Shown here piece after piece: positions 36,955 to 47,400 of a stretch of 64,000 nt of DNA (position 1 is its first letter; every line of letters begins with the position of its first letter). The DNA is from Marinicella litoralis (GTDB lineage Bacteria > Pseudomonadota > Gammaproteobacteria > Xanthomonadales > Marinicellaceae): contig NZ_NIHB01000002.1 in NCBI RefSeq assembly GCF_002591915.1, forward strand, positions 442,133-506,132, given 5' to 3'. The position numbers and the translations under genes are program-made. A model generated the notes under the pieces. The model ran no database searches and was not told the origin of the DNA. It saw nothing but the letters and a program-made list of their open reading frames with translations.

Positions 36955-38784
36955 TCAGGCCTCCTGATGGATGTTGCTTATCATCAATTGATCCAAGTGC
37001 TTTTGAATCTCAGTCACTAAATATTCTGCGGTAATTGGCATGCCATCAATATTTAACACCTCAATCATTTTTTGAGGGTTGATAGCCAACTCGTTAACCA
37101 ATAAAGTTTTCATCTGGGCGTCTCTGTTTTGTTCAATCACAAATATAACATCATGCTTTTCCACAAATGTATTCACTTCTTCACCAAATGGAAAGGCTTT
37201 GATTCTCATTGAATCAATGGTTTGCTTGTCCCTTAAAATTGCCAAGGCTTCTTTTGACGAATAATCACTGGTGCCATAAAAAATCACCCCCACCTGACAC
37301 GTATACCCAGAAATCTCAGCCGCAGGTACTGTTTTTTTAGCCGTGTCCCACTTAAGCAATAATCGCTGCATGCCCCTGGCATAAACTTCTCCATCCTCGG
37401 TGTAGGCCGCATATTCATCATGAGATGAACCTCGGGTAAAATAAGCCCCTTTTTCTGGATGGGTTCCGGGAATGGTCCGATAGGGAATCCCATCGCCATC
37501 TACGTCTAAATAACGCCCCCATTTCTCTGGCAATTCATTCAATTGTTTTTCGTTCAATACTTTGCCTCGGTCATAAACCTGCTGATCATCCCATTCAATG
37601 GGATCACACTGGTGTACATTCATTCCCAAATCCAAATCACTCATTAAAATGACCGGTGTTTGTAACCTTTCTGCCAAATCAAACCCTTTGACTGTCATGT
37701 CAAAACACTCTTTGGGATTGGCTGGAAACAACAAAACATTTTTGGTGTCACCATGTGAAGCATAGGCAGCCGCGATTAAATCCGATTGTTGTGTGCGGGT
37801 GGGCATGCCGGTCGACGGACCCGTTCGTTGTATATCCATCAACATCACCGGAATTTCCGAAAAATAGGCCAATCCCAAAAACTCGCTCATCAAAGAAATT
37901 CCTGGTCCTGAAGTGGCGGTAAATGCCCTCGCACCATTCCAACTGGCCCCTATCACTATGCCTATGGCCGCCAACTCATCTTCGGCTTGAACAATGGCAA
38001 ATTTATTTTTTCCAGTGTGCTGATCCACTCGATAAGCTTTACAATACTTTTCAAATGCTTCAATCACTGAAGTTGACGGGGTGATTGGATACCAGCCAGC
38101 GACTGTTGCACCGGCAAACACAGCACCCAAACCAGCTGCAGCATTGCCTTCCATTAAAATTTGTTCACCATTCAAGTCACGCCGATGAATATTCAATTCA
38201 CACACTGCATTGTGATGTTCTTCTGCATAACTAAAACCAAGCATCAAAGCTTTTATGTTGGGTTCAATTAATTTGGCTTTTTTGGCAAATAAGGATTTTA
38301 TCGATTGTTCAAAAACACTGAAGTCCATTTCAAATAAGTAAGCCAGGGCACCTACGTAAATGATGTTCTTGAATATCTGCCTTTGTCTTGGATCGGTATA
38401 ATTCGCATTACAAATTTCAGTCAGAGGAATGCCAATGGGTACCACGTCCTGACGATTAAAGGAATCTGGTAGTCGCTTTGATGAGTCGTAAAAAAAATAA
38501 CCACCGGGCAACAATTCCTGATAATCTTTATACATGGTTTGGCCATTGTCAGCGACAATAAAATCATAACCACCACGACGACCTAAATAACCATGCTCAT
38601 TGATTCGAACTTCAAACCAAGTGGGCAGACCTTGGATATTTGATGGAAAAACATTTTTGGACGAAACTGGCACCCCCAATCTGAAAACCGCTTTACTGAA
38701 TAAATTATTAGCTGATGCAGAACCCGACCCATTCACATTGGCAAATCGAATCACAAAATCATTGATAGAAGATATTTTTTTCAT
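36955..38784 (-). CDS. korA: 2-oxoacid:acceptor oxidoreductase subunit alpha with fused gamma domain (KorA-like)
   Basis: The 609-residue protein joins an N-terminal gamma domain (GSGSASANNLFSKAVFRLG to about residue 190) to the alpha pyrimidine-binding domain (NAAAGLGAVFAGATVAGWYP, then ITPSTSVIEAF and VQAEDELAAIGIVIGASW). This layout is typical of 2-oxoglutarate-type KorA. The start is ATG 38784, whose A overlaps the TGA of the upstream flavoprotein gene. Together with KorB it would give succinyl-CoA, the substrate of SucCD encoded elsewhere in this window. Confidence 0.9.
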   Translation of the reverse strand: MKKISSINDFVIRFANVNGSGSASANNLFSKAVFRLGVPVSSKNVFPSNIQGLPTWFEVRINEHGYLGRRGGYDFIVADNGQTMYKDYQELLPGGYFFYDSSKRLPDSFNRQDVVPIGIPLTEICNANYTDPRQRQIFKNIIYVGALAYLFEMDFSVFEQSIKSLFAKKAKLIEPNIKALMLGFSYAEEHHNAVCELNIHRRDLNGEQILMEGNAAAGLGAVFAGATVAGWYPITPSTSVIEAFEKYCKAYRVDQHTGKNKFAIVQAEDELAAIGIVIGASWNGARAFTATSGPGISLMSEFLGLAYFSEIPVMLMDIQRTGPSTGMPTRTQQSDLIAAAYASHGDTKNVLLFPANPKECFDMTVKGFDLAERLQTPVILMSDLDLGMNVHQCDPIEWDDQQVYDRGKVLNEKQLNELPEKWGRYLDVDGDGIPYRTIPGTHPEKGAYFTRGSSHDEYAAYTEDGEVYARGMQRLLLKWDTAKKTVPAAEISGYTCQVGVIFYGTSDYSSKEALAILRDKQTIDSMRIKAFPFGEEVNTFVEKHDVIFVIEQNRDAQMKTLLVNELAINPQKMIEVLNIDGMPITAEYLVTEIQKHLDQLMISNIHQEA

Positions 38785-40556
38785 CACTTACCTGCCGTTG
38801 CTTCATGTAAAAGGAACTTTTGCATGTCCCATGCGCCTGTCGGACATCGTTCAGCACAAAGCCCACAATGCAGACATACATTCTCATCTTTAACCATGAC
38901 TCGTTTGGTTTTTAGTTCACTAGAAACATACAAATCCTGGGTTTCATTGGTGGCCTTGATTTTCAAACTGTCACGCAAGACATCTTCTTCTTCATTGTCT
39001 AAAAAGTTGATGCAGTCAACAGGACATATGTCTTCGCAAGCATCACATTCTATACAGCGATCAGTTTCGAACACTGTTTGAACATCGCAATTTAGACAGC
39101 GCATGGCTTCTTCATAGCCTTGTGTCAAGTCAAAGCCTTTTTCCACCTCGAGCTTGCGATCAGATATGGCTTTGTCTTTATCTACCAAAGCCACAATGTT
39201 GCGATCTTCATCAGAAATATGGGCATCATACAACCAATCATGAAAGCCCATTTTCTGGCTGATTAAAGTGAAATCTGGTGCTGGTCTAACGGTGGTGTCT
39301 TCACCTTCACAATATTTGTGAATTGAAATGGCGGCCTGGTGGCCATGCGCCACTGCAGTAATCACATTTTCAGGTCCCCAGGCGGCATCGCCACCAACAA
39401 AGACATGAGGCTGGGAAGTTTGAAAGGTGACTTTATCCACTTTTGGCATTTCCCAGTCATTGAAATCTATACCTATGTCGCGCTCAATCCAGGGAAACGA
39501 ATTCAGTTGTCCAATAGCCATCAACACATCATCACATGGCATCAGTACTTCCTCACCGGTTGGTACCAAACTGCGCTTACCCTCTTCATCAAAAACAGCT
39601 TCCACCAACTCAAACAACATGCCTGTGAGTTTCCCGTTTTCAGTCACAAATGCCTTGGGGTTGTGATTTTCATACATGGGAATATCCTCATGTTGTGCAT
39701 CTTCAATTTCCCAAGGTGATGCTTTCATGTCTGATTTGGGACTGCGTACCACCACCCTGACATCTTTACCGCCCAGACGAATGGCTGTGCGACAGCAATC
39801 CATCGCGGTGTTACCGCCACCCAAAACCAATACTTTTTCACCAATTTTTTCAATGTGCTCAAATGCCACACTGGCCAACCAATCAATGCCAATATGTATG
39901 TTGTCATCGCCTTCTTGGCGCCCTGCCAATTTGGGTAAGTCCCGGCCTCGTGGCGCACCAGTACCGACAAAAATGGCATCATAACCTTTGTCTAACATAG
40001 CCTTCATGCTGGTCACTTCTTGGTTAAAGTGGGTCATCACGCCCATGTCTAAAATGTAATTAACCTCTTCATCTAAAACCGTCTCTGGCAACCTAAAAGA
40101 AGGGATTTGACTGCGCATGAAACCACCACCTTTCTTTTGATCATCATACAAGTCTACCTCATAACCCAGCGGCATCAAGTCCCTGGCCACTGTGAGCGAA
40201 GCCGGCCCGGCACCAATCAAGGCTATTTTTTTACCATTCTTCTTCGAAGGAATTTGAGGCAATCGATCGCTGATGTCAGTTTTGTTATCCGCAGCCACCC
40301 TTTTCAATCGACAAATAGCCACTGGTTCTTCTTCTACCCTGCCACGCCGACAAGCTGGTTCGCAGGGACGATCACAAGTTCTGCCTAGCACCCCTGGAAA
40401 CACATTGGATTGCCAGTTAATCATGTAGGCATCATTAAACCTTCCAGCGGCAATCAATCGAATGTATTCAGGTACAGGGGTGTGCGCTGGGCAAGCATAT
40501 TGACAATCAACCACTTTATGAAAATACTCCGGATCAGAAATATCGGTTGGTTTCAT
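38784..40556 (-). CDS. GltD-like FAD/NAD(P) oxidoreductase with C-terminal ferredoxin domain
   Basis: A 590-residue redox protein. The N-terminus has the GltD-type iron-sulfur region (DCQYACPAHTPVPEYI, TCDRPCEPACRRG). The centre has FAD and NAD(P) loops (IGAGPASLTVARDL; VLGGGNTAMDCCRTA), and the C-terminus holds two [4Fe-4S] motifs (CIECDACEDICPVDC and CLHCGLCAERCPTG). It is the first gene of the kor operon, with a 1-base overlap to korA, so it probably passes electrons between KorAB and NAD(P). It is not a glutamate synthase subunit, as no gltB is nearby. Confidence 0.85.
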   Translation of the reverse strand: MKPTDISDPEYFHKVVDCQYACPAHTPVPEYIRLIAAGRFNDAYMINWQSNVFPGVLGRTCDRPCEPACRRGRVEEEPVAICRLKRVAADNKTDISDRLPQIPSKKNGKKIALIGAGPASLTVARDLMPLGYEVDLYDDQKKGGGFMRSQIPSFRLPETVLDEEVNYILDMGVMTHFNQEVTSMKAMLDKGYDAIFVGTGAPRGRDLPKLAGRQEGDDNIHIGIDWLASVAFEHIEKIGEKVLVLGGGNTAMDCCRTAIRLGGKDVRVVVRSPKSDMKASPWEIEDAQHEDIPMYENHNPKAFVTENGKLTGMLFELVEAVFDEEGKRSLVPTGEEVLMPCDDVLMAIGQLNSFPWIERDIGIDFNDWEMPKVDKVTFQTSQPHVFVGGDAAWGPENVITAVAHGHQAAISIHKYCEGEDTTVRPAPDFTLISQKMGFHDWLYDAHISDEDRNIVALVDKDKAISDRKLEVEKGFDLTQGYEEAMRCLNCDVQTVFETDRCIECDACEDICPVDCINFLDNEEEDVLRDSLKIKATNETQDLYVSSELKTKRVMVKDENVCLHCGLCAERCPTGAWDMQKFLLHEATAGK

Positions 40557-40581
40557 GGTACATTTCTCATATCTAAAATTA

Positions 40582-41058
40582 TTAACGCTGAGTCACGGAT
40601 GACTCTGAAATGGCCTGCCATTCAGTTTGACAATAACCTTTCTCCAATAAATAAATCAGCCATTTATTTAAAAAGCAGTTTTGACTGTATCTTAAACTCG
40701 CTTGATTTTTAGCATCCACTCGCCCACCCATTTCTCTGAATTGTTTTTCAAATTCGTTGGAATAGACCAATTCGGCCAATTGGGCATCGTGGTAAATTCG
40801 AATCACCAGTGCATCGGAAACGGCATCATCAAAAATCATACACATGGCGATTTCTGTGGTGAACTTGAAGCGTTCCCGGTATTTGACTTGTAACAATGGG
40901 GTGCTGTTTAATGCGGAATGATGGATCTGTGCTTGCTGGTTTTCAATGGGCAGCAAAGCTTCGAGCAAACGATGATTGAATTCATGCAATTGCATTAAGC
41001 TGATATTGTGCTTGCGCACATATTGTCTGTGGGATAAATACTGTTCGGTCAAAATCAT
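40582..41058 (-). CDS. DUF1249 family protein (YqiB-like)
   Basis: A 158-residue cytoplasmic protein related to YqiB. The motifs LHEFNHRLLEALLP and LVIRIYHDAQLAELVY match DUF1249. The function is unknown. Its ATG overlaps the ppsR stop by one base (TAATG), so it is translationally coupled to ppsR; whether it contributes to PEP synthase control is not known. The next gene, the GltD-like flavoprotein, starts 25 bases later. Confidence 0.82.
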   Translation of the reverse strand: MILTEQYLSHRQYVRKHNISLMQLHEFNHRLLEALLPIENQQAQIHHSALNSTPLLQVKYRERFKFTTEIAMCMIFDDAVSDALVIRIYHDAQLAELVYSNEFEKQFREMGGRVDAKNQASLRYSQNCFLNKWLIYLLEKGYCQTEWQAISESSVTQR

Positions 41059-41879
41059 TAATACAATCTTTTATTTAAATCCAAAGCTATCATTATCTTA
41101 CCTGAAATTTCCTCGATTGAGGTAAGTGTTGTGTTCAAAAAAGGAATTTGGTTGCGGTGATAAATCACTTCAGCATCGCTGACTTCCATCTGACACTTTT
41201 TTAATGCCGCATACCTAGAATTGGGACGGCGCTCACTTCTGATTTGTGACAACCTGAACGGATCAATGGTTAAGCCAAACAATTTTTGTTTATGCATCAT
41301 CACATCATCCGGCAATTTCATTCGCTCCAGATCTTCGTCTGTGATCGGGTAATTGGCAGCTTTCAAGCCATAATGCAAAGCCAAATATAAACAAGTCGGG
41401 GTTTTACCGGACCTTGAAACACCCAATAAAATCAAATCGGCTTTTTGTAAATTCAGATTAACCCCGTCATCATGTGACAAAGCAAAATTAGTGGCTTCGA
41501 TGCGGGCATTGTAGGAGGTGCTGTCTAACATGCCATGGGTACGACCCACTCCCGGATCACTCTTAACCCCAAGATTTTTTTCAATGCGTCTGAGCAAACG
41601 ATTGAATGGATCCAACTTTAACCCACCTGCTGAATGTATGATTTTGCGCAGTTCAATATCGACCACCGTATTTATCACCAATCGCTGGTAATCTGAAGGT
41701 GTATTTTTAATCAGGTCGGCAGCGGCTTGTGCCGTTTCGACGTTATTGATGAAGGCCAACCTTTTTTCAATAAAATTGATGCCTGTAAATTGAGTGATTA
41801 AGCTCCTTCCAACTGTTTCTGCAGTGATGGCAGTACCATCTGAAACATAAAAAATGGCGCAATTTTTTATTTCAGCCAT
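41058..41879 (-). CDS. ppsR: PEP synthase regulatory protein (bifunctional kinase/phosphorylase)
   Basis: PpsR (DUF299) inactivates PEP synthase by ADP-dependent phosphorylation and restores it by phosphorolysis. The 273-residue protein begins AIFYVSDGTAITAETVGRSL and has a P-loop at residues 153-160 (GVSRSGKT). It is divergent from ppsA, its substrate, a conserved arrangement. Confidence 0.96.
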   Translation of the reverse strand: MAEIKNCAIFYVSDGTAITAETVGRSLITQFTGINFIEKRLAFINNVETAQAAADLIKNTPSDYQRLVINTVVDIELRKIIHSAGGLKLDPFNRLLRRIEKNLGVKSDPGVGRTHGMLDSTSYNARIEATNFALSHDDGVNLNLQKADLILLGVSRSGKTPTCLYLALHYGLKAANYPITDEDLERMKLPDDVMMHKQKLFGLTIDPFRLSQIRSERRPNSRYAALKKCQMEVSDAEVIYHRNQIPFLNTTLTSIEEISGKIMIALDLNKRLY

Positions 41880-41947
41880 TGAATTGACTCCATCGTTATT
41901 ATTCCTCCCCAGTTTTTCATATAAAATATGTAATTAAATCCTACAGA

Positions 41948-41972
41948 CTGTTTATGCCAAGGGCATGAACAG
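41948..41972. promoter_or_regulatory. Inverted repeat in the ppsR-ppsA intergenic region
   Basis: CTGTTTATGCC and GGCATGAACAG form an 11-base inverted repeat with one G-T wobble and a 3-base spacer, 37 bases upstream of the ppsA ATG. It could be an operator or a hairpin in the ppsA leader. It does not match the Cra consensus I know from E. coli ppsA. Confidence 0.4.
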
Positions 41973-42009
41973 ATAGAATATAACACTTTTGTGAATCCCA
42001 AGGAAATTT

Positions 42010-44382
42010 ATGTCTGAGAAAGTAATGCCTGAATACATCATTAAGCTTGACCAACTTAATATGAGTCATTTAGATCAAGTGGGCGGAAAAAATGCCTCTT
42101 TGGGCGAAATGATTACCAACCTAAACGCCATGGGTGTCAAGGTGCCCGGAGGGTTTGCCACCACGGCGGACGCTTTCAAAGAGTTTTTACAAATATCAGG
42201 TTTAAATCAAAGAATCAGTGACAAACTCAAAAATTTAGACACAGACAATATAGATGATTTGCGTCAAGCCGGTGAACAAATCAGAAATTGGATTCTGGCC
42301 ACACCTTTCCAAGCCCCCTTGGAACAAGCCATCAGACAAGCCTATGAGGAAATGAAGTCTGAATTAGGCAATGACTTTTCTGTCGCTGTCCGCTCTTCTG
42401 CCACAGCAGAAGATTTACCTGACGCATCATTCGCCGGCCAGCAAGAAACTTTTCTCAACGTCAATGGTGCCGATGAAATACTGAGCAAAGCCCACGAAGT
42501 TTTTGCCTCTTTATACAATGATCGAGCCATTTCATACCGTGTCCACCATAATTTCGAACATGACGACGTTTATTTGTCCGTTGGGGTACAACAGATGGTG
42601 CGGTCTGACATCGCGTCTAGTGGCGTGATGTTTACCATGGATACAGAATCAGGGTTCAATGATGTGGTGTTCATTACTTCTTCTTACGGATTAGGAGAAA
42701 TGGTGGTTCAAGGTGCGGTCAACCCAGATGAATTTTATGTGTATAAACCAGCCATAAAAAACAACAAACCAGCTGTATTGAGAAGAAACTTGGGTTCTAA
42801 ATCGATCGAAATGACCTATTCTGAAAGCGGGGTACAAACCAAAAATATCGAAGCCAGCCGCAGCCAACAATTCTCGATCAATGACGATGAAGTCCAACAA
42901 TTGGCCCAGCAAGCCATCATTATTGAACAACATTACGGCCGACCAATGGACATTGAATGGGCCAAGGACGGAATAACTGGTGGACTATATATAGTTCAAG
43001 CCAGACCAGAAACGGTTAAATCAAGAGAACATTCAGGGCAAAAAATTGAACGCTATGCATTGAAAAGCCAAGGCACCATCATTTGTGAAGGTCGCAGCAT
43101 TGGTCAAAAAGTAGGTCAAGGGACAGCCAAAGTAATAAAAAGTATTGCTCAAATGGATGAAATCAACGCCGGCGATGTTTTGGTTACCGACATGACTGAT
43201 CCTGATTGGGAACCCATCATGAAAAAAGCGGCTGCGATTGTAACCAACCGCGGTGGTCGGACGTGCCATGCGGCCATCATCGCGCGTGAATTGGGCATTC
43301 CAGCCATTGTCGGTTGTGGCGATGCCACGCAAAAAATACCCAACAACACAGCTGTCACAGTGTCTTGCTGTGAAGGAGACACTGGTTTTGTCTATGAAAA
43401 AGAATTGGGTTTTGACATCCACACCACTGACCTACAAAACATGCCAGAAGCACCCCTGAAAATCATGATGAATGTTGGTAATCCTGATCGTGCATTTGAT
43501 TTTCAAAACCTGCCTCACTTCGGTATTGGTCTGGCTCGATTGGAATTCATCATCAATCGCATGATCGGCATCCATCCAAAAGTATTGCTCAATTACGACC
43601 AACAACCAGATTCCGTAAAGCAGATAACCGACCCCATGATTGCGGCCTACGCCTCACCCAGAGACTATTTTGTTAAACGTCTGGCTGAAGGCATATCAAC
43701 CTTGGCTGCCGCATTCAACCCACAACCGGTGATAGTCAGATTATCAGACTTTAAATCCAATGAATACGCCAACCTCATCGGAGGCAAGCAATACGAACCC
43801 ACAGAAGAAAACCCCATGTTGGGTTTCCGCGGTGCTTCCCGCTATTTAGATGAATCTTTTGTCGATTGCTTTGAAATGGAATGTGAAGCCTTGAAATTTA
43901 TCCGCGATGACATGGGATTAACCAATGTCTGGGCCATGGTGCCATTTGTCAGGACTTTGGCTGAAGGTCAGGGGGTTATTGACTTGATGGCTAAAAACGG
44001 TTTAAAACAGGGTGAGAACGGCTTAAAAATCATCATGATGTGCGAATTGCCCTCCAATGCATTGATGGCTGATGAATTCCTCGATATTTTTGATGGTTTC
44101 TCAATTGGCTCCAACGACATGACCCAGTTAACCCTTGGTTTAGACCGAGACTCCGGCCTCATCGCTCATTTATTCGATGAACGTGACCCAGCAGTCAAGA
44201 AAATGTTGTCGATGGCCATCAGCGCCTGTAAACGGAGAGGCAAATACATTGGCATCTGTGGCCAAGGCCCTTCAGACCACCCTGATCTTGCCCAATGGTT
44301 GTTGGACCAAGGCATAGAAAGTGTCTCGCTCAACCCTGACACGGTGGTGGAAACTTGGCTTAAACTGGCGGGTACTGAATAA
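42010..44382 (+). CDS. ppsA: Phosphoenolpyruvate synthase (pyruvate, water dikinase)
   Basis: PpsA makes PEP from pyruvate and ATP for gluconeogenesis. The 790-residue protein has the N-terminal ATP-grasp domain (QVGGKNASLGEM, VAVRSSATAEDLPDASFAGQ), the swivelling domain with phosphohistidine H420 in GGRTCHAAIIAREL, and the PEP/pyruvate TIM barrel ending with the catalytic cysteine C750 in IGICGQGPSDHP. An AAGGAAA ribosome-binding site precedes ATG 42010. Divergent ppsR encodes its regulator. Confidence 0.98.
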   Translation: MSEKVMPEYIIKLDQLNMSHLDQVGGKNASLGEMITNLNAMGVKVPGGFATTADAFKEFLQISGLNQRISDKLKNLDTDNIDDLRQAGEQIRNWILATPFQAPLEQAIRQAYEEMKSELGNDFSVAVRSSATAEDLPDASFAGQQETFLNVNGADEILSKAHEVFASLYNDRAISYRVHHNFEHDDVYLSVGVQQMVRSDIASSGVMFTMDTESGFNDVVFITSSYGLGEMVVQGAVNPDEFYVYKPAIKNNKPAVLRRNLGSKSIEMTYSESGVQTKNIEASRSQQFSINDDEVQQLAQQAIIIEQHYGRPMDIEWAKDGITGGLYIVQARPETVKSREHSGQKIERYALKSQGTIICEGRSIGQKVGQGTAKVIKSIAQMDEINAGDVLVTDMTDPDWEPIMKKAAAIVTNRGGRTCHAAIIARELGIPAIVGCGDATQKIPNNTAVTVSCCEGDTGFVYEKELGFDIHTTDLQNMPEAPLKIMMNVGNPDRAFDFQNLPHFGIGLARLEFIINRMIGIHPKVLLNYDQQPDSVKQITDPMIAAYASPRDYFVKRLAEGISTLAAAFNPQPVIVRLSDFKSNEYANLIGGKQYEPTEENPMLGFRGASRYLDESFVDCFEMECEALKFIRDDMGLTNVWAMVPFVRTLAEGQGVIDLMAKNGLKQGENGLKIIMMCELPSNALMADEFLDIFDGFSIGSNDMTQLTLGLDRDSGLIAHLFDERDPAVKKMLSMAISACKRRGKYIGICGQGPSDHPDLAQWLLDQGIESVSLNPDTVVETWLKLAGTE

Positions 44383-44460
44383 AAACGAATTTTTTTTGAC
44401 CTATCAGTTTATTAATTAAGCTGTTGGTCAATCTTACATAATCATTAAAAAGAGGTAATT

Positions 44461-47400
44461 GTGAAATTTAAATTGAAACCACTGGCCAGTGCCATTTTGT
44501 TGAGTTCCTTTTCAGCCACGTATGCTGAGCCCAATATCATTCAACAACACCAACCAAGCACTGAACAAATTAAGCAAGCCATCAACGGCAATCAATTGAT
44601 CTTGTCAGTCGGGGTTTTTGATCCCCTGACCGAATCTTTGGATTTTCAACAATCTGGAATTGCTGCACTGCCTTCTCAACATTATGGTTTGGTCCAATTC
44701 CAACCAGGTCATGCCAATTTTGAATGGTTGAATAAAAACGGTTTTAAAGTGCTCCAGTCAATGAGTAACAACGCTTATCTGGTTAACTGGAAAGACCAAG
44801 ACAAAACGCTGCTGAGTCAAAACAACAACATACGCTGGTATGGTGACTTCATGAGCAGTTATAAAATTTCGCCTAACTTGTGGCAAGCCAACCGTTCTGC
44901 CCTAACTTCTTTCGATATAGTCGTCAAAACATTCCGTGATTATCCTACGGATCAAATAAAGGCACTGATCAAAAAATATGTCCCCACTGCTGAATTCATT
45001 CAATCAAACATCCATCAAGGTGATAACAGGATTGCCATTCAATTGAGTGCCAGCGATTTAGATGAAAAGTTAAATCAACTGGCTGCATTAGAACCGGTGC
45101 AATGGATTAACAGGTACGTTGCTGAAAAGTTTGCTAACAATGAAGCCGTTGCTGCGGTTCAAGCCACCAGCAGTACAACCACCAACCGCCCTATTTTTGA
45201 TCAAGGTATTTTCGGTACTGGTCAAATAGTTGGGGTTGCTGACTCTGGTTTGGATCGAAATGAGGATTGGTTCGTTCATCACAACAACGGTTCTGGCGTG
45301 GTGACAGCCATAACAAATTTCGCTGACACCAACCCGCCTGCGATGGGCCCATTGAGCCCTGATAATAAAGTCATTGCTTATTGGGTCATGCCTGGTGCAG
45401 AACCCTATGACAGTGGAACCTACCACGGCACCCATGTTTCTGGTTCAGTTGCAGGCGATAGAGGCAGTTGTATAGGGTCTTGTAATGGTGAGACCCCGTC
45501 GATTTCATCACCGCTGAATTCAGGCTATGACAACGACGATGGCATGGCACCCAATGCACAAATTTTATTCCAAGACATCGGTAGCCCATCAGGACTTACA
45601 GGCGTAGGTTCATCTCCCATGTGGGAACAAGCCAATGCTGCGGGCGCCAAGATTCACAGCAACAGCTATGGAGCCAGCACATTCGGAGAATATGTCAGTT
45701 CCGACCACAATGTAGATCGTTCCCTGCGAGAATTAAATGATATGATCATTGTGTTTGCAGCAGGTAATGACGATGGTTTCGATAACACCACCAGCTCACC
45801 AGGAAATGCAAAAAGCGTTTTAACTGTTGGCGCTTTAAACCATGGCAACAGTTCCCTTGTAGCCGGTTTTTCCAACCGAGGGTTAACTGATGATGGCAGA
45901 TTAAAACCAGACATTTCTGCCACAGGTACATCGATACAATCAGCTGCAGGTGACAGCAACAACAGCAACGTTGTCGACTCACCATCCAGAAGAAGTACCA
46001 GTGGTACCTCAATGGCTACACCAATCACCGCCGGCACTTTGGCATTGTTGCGTCAATATTTCACGGATGGCTTCTACCCCACCGGGTCTGCCAATGCCAA
46101 TGACAGTTTGACACCCAGTGGGCCTTTGATGAAAGCCATGATTCTGAATGGCACCAATACCGATGTGGGATTTGATTCTAAAGATGCAGGATGGGGCAGA
46201 CCTTGGTTGGAAAACACCTTACCTTTCACTGGCAGCAATCGAAACATTAAATTTTGGGACGTTACCCATGACAATGGATTAAGCACTGGAGAAAGCACTA
46301 CATTTGATGTGGATGTTCTTGCCGGTGAAGAATTCAGAGCAACACTGGTTTGGTACGATGTTCCTGGCCCCACTGGATCAGGTGTAACTTTGGTTAACAA
46401 CCTGAACCTCACAGTCACCACACCTGGCGGCGCTTATTTAGGCAATCAATTTGATCTTTTGGGGGTTTCCACTACGGGGGGAAGTGCTGACAATATTAAT
46501 ACGGTCGAACAAATTCGTTTTACAGCACCTGTGACCGGAAGCTACCAAATTGATGTATCAGCTCCCAGCATCCCTGGTGATGGCAGCGTTGGTTCAGACA
46601 TACAAGGTTATGCATTGGTGGTTTCTGGAGATTTGGGCAGTAATTCGCCGTCAAATATTGGAAATCCAAACAACCTAACTGCTGTGGCTGATGGCTTAAA
46701 TGGAATTGACCTGAATTGGAATGCCGCGACCAATGCCACTAACTATGAGGTATACCGTTCTGATGGCAGTTGCGCAAGTTTCGAGCCAGGTGTCATGCGT
46801 TATATTGGACAATCTTCAACCAATTCATTTACCGATGACACCACCACAGGTGGCTATGAATACGCCTATCATGTCAGGGCATTCAACAGCGATGACCAAA
46901 GTGCTTTAACCAATTGTACTGATGTCACTTCTGCCCAACAATGTCTACTGGCTCCAGCCTTTAATGCCCTTTCTGCCACCACCAGTGCTGCATTCAATAA
47001 CACCTGTCAAGTTAATCTGGTTTGGGACCCAGCCACTTCAAATTGTCCAGCGAACTCAGCGGTCAGTTACAACATTTACCGTTCAAGTAATCATAATTTC
47101 ATTCCAGGGCCCGGTAATTTATTAACCAGCACTGATCCTAATATAGCCAGCTATACTGACTACACAGTCAGCACTGGAGCCAATTATTTTTACCGTGTTT
47201 CAGCCGTCAACAACGGCAATGAATCTAGCGCTTCGCCAGAAATTGCCACGTCTCCGATTGGCACCACATCTGGCACTGAAGGCACCTTAACAGACAATGG
47301 AGCAGCTGACGTACCTCTGCTGATGAATTTAACCAGTCCTTGGTCCATATCCAACGATGCTTCCAGTAATGGCGCACTAAGCTACCGTTCAGCTTTGGAG

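Noticed and set aside
38784-40556. Glutamate synthase small subunit (gltD)
   Set aside because: It resembles GltD in its first two thirds, but carries an added C-terminal two-cluster ferredoxin domain, no gltB is adjacent, and it overlaps korA.
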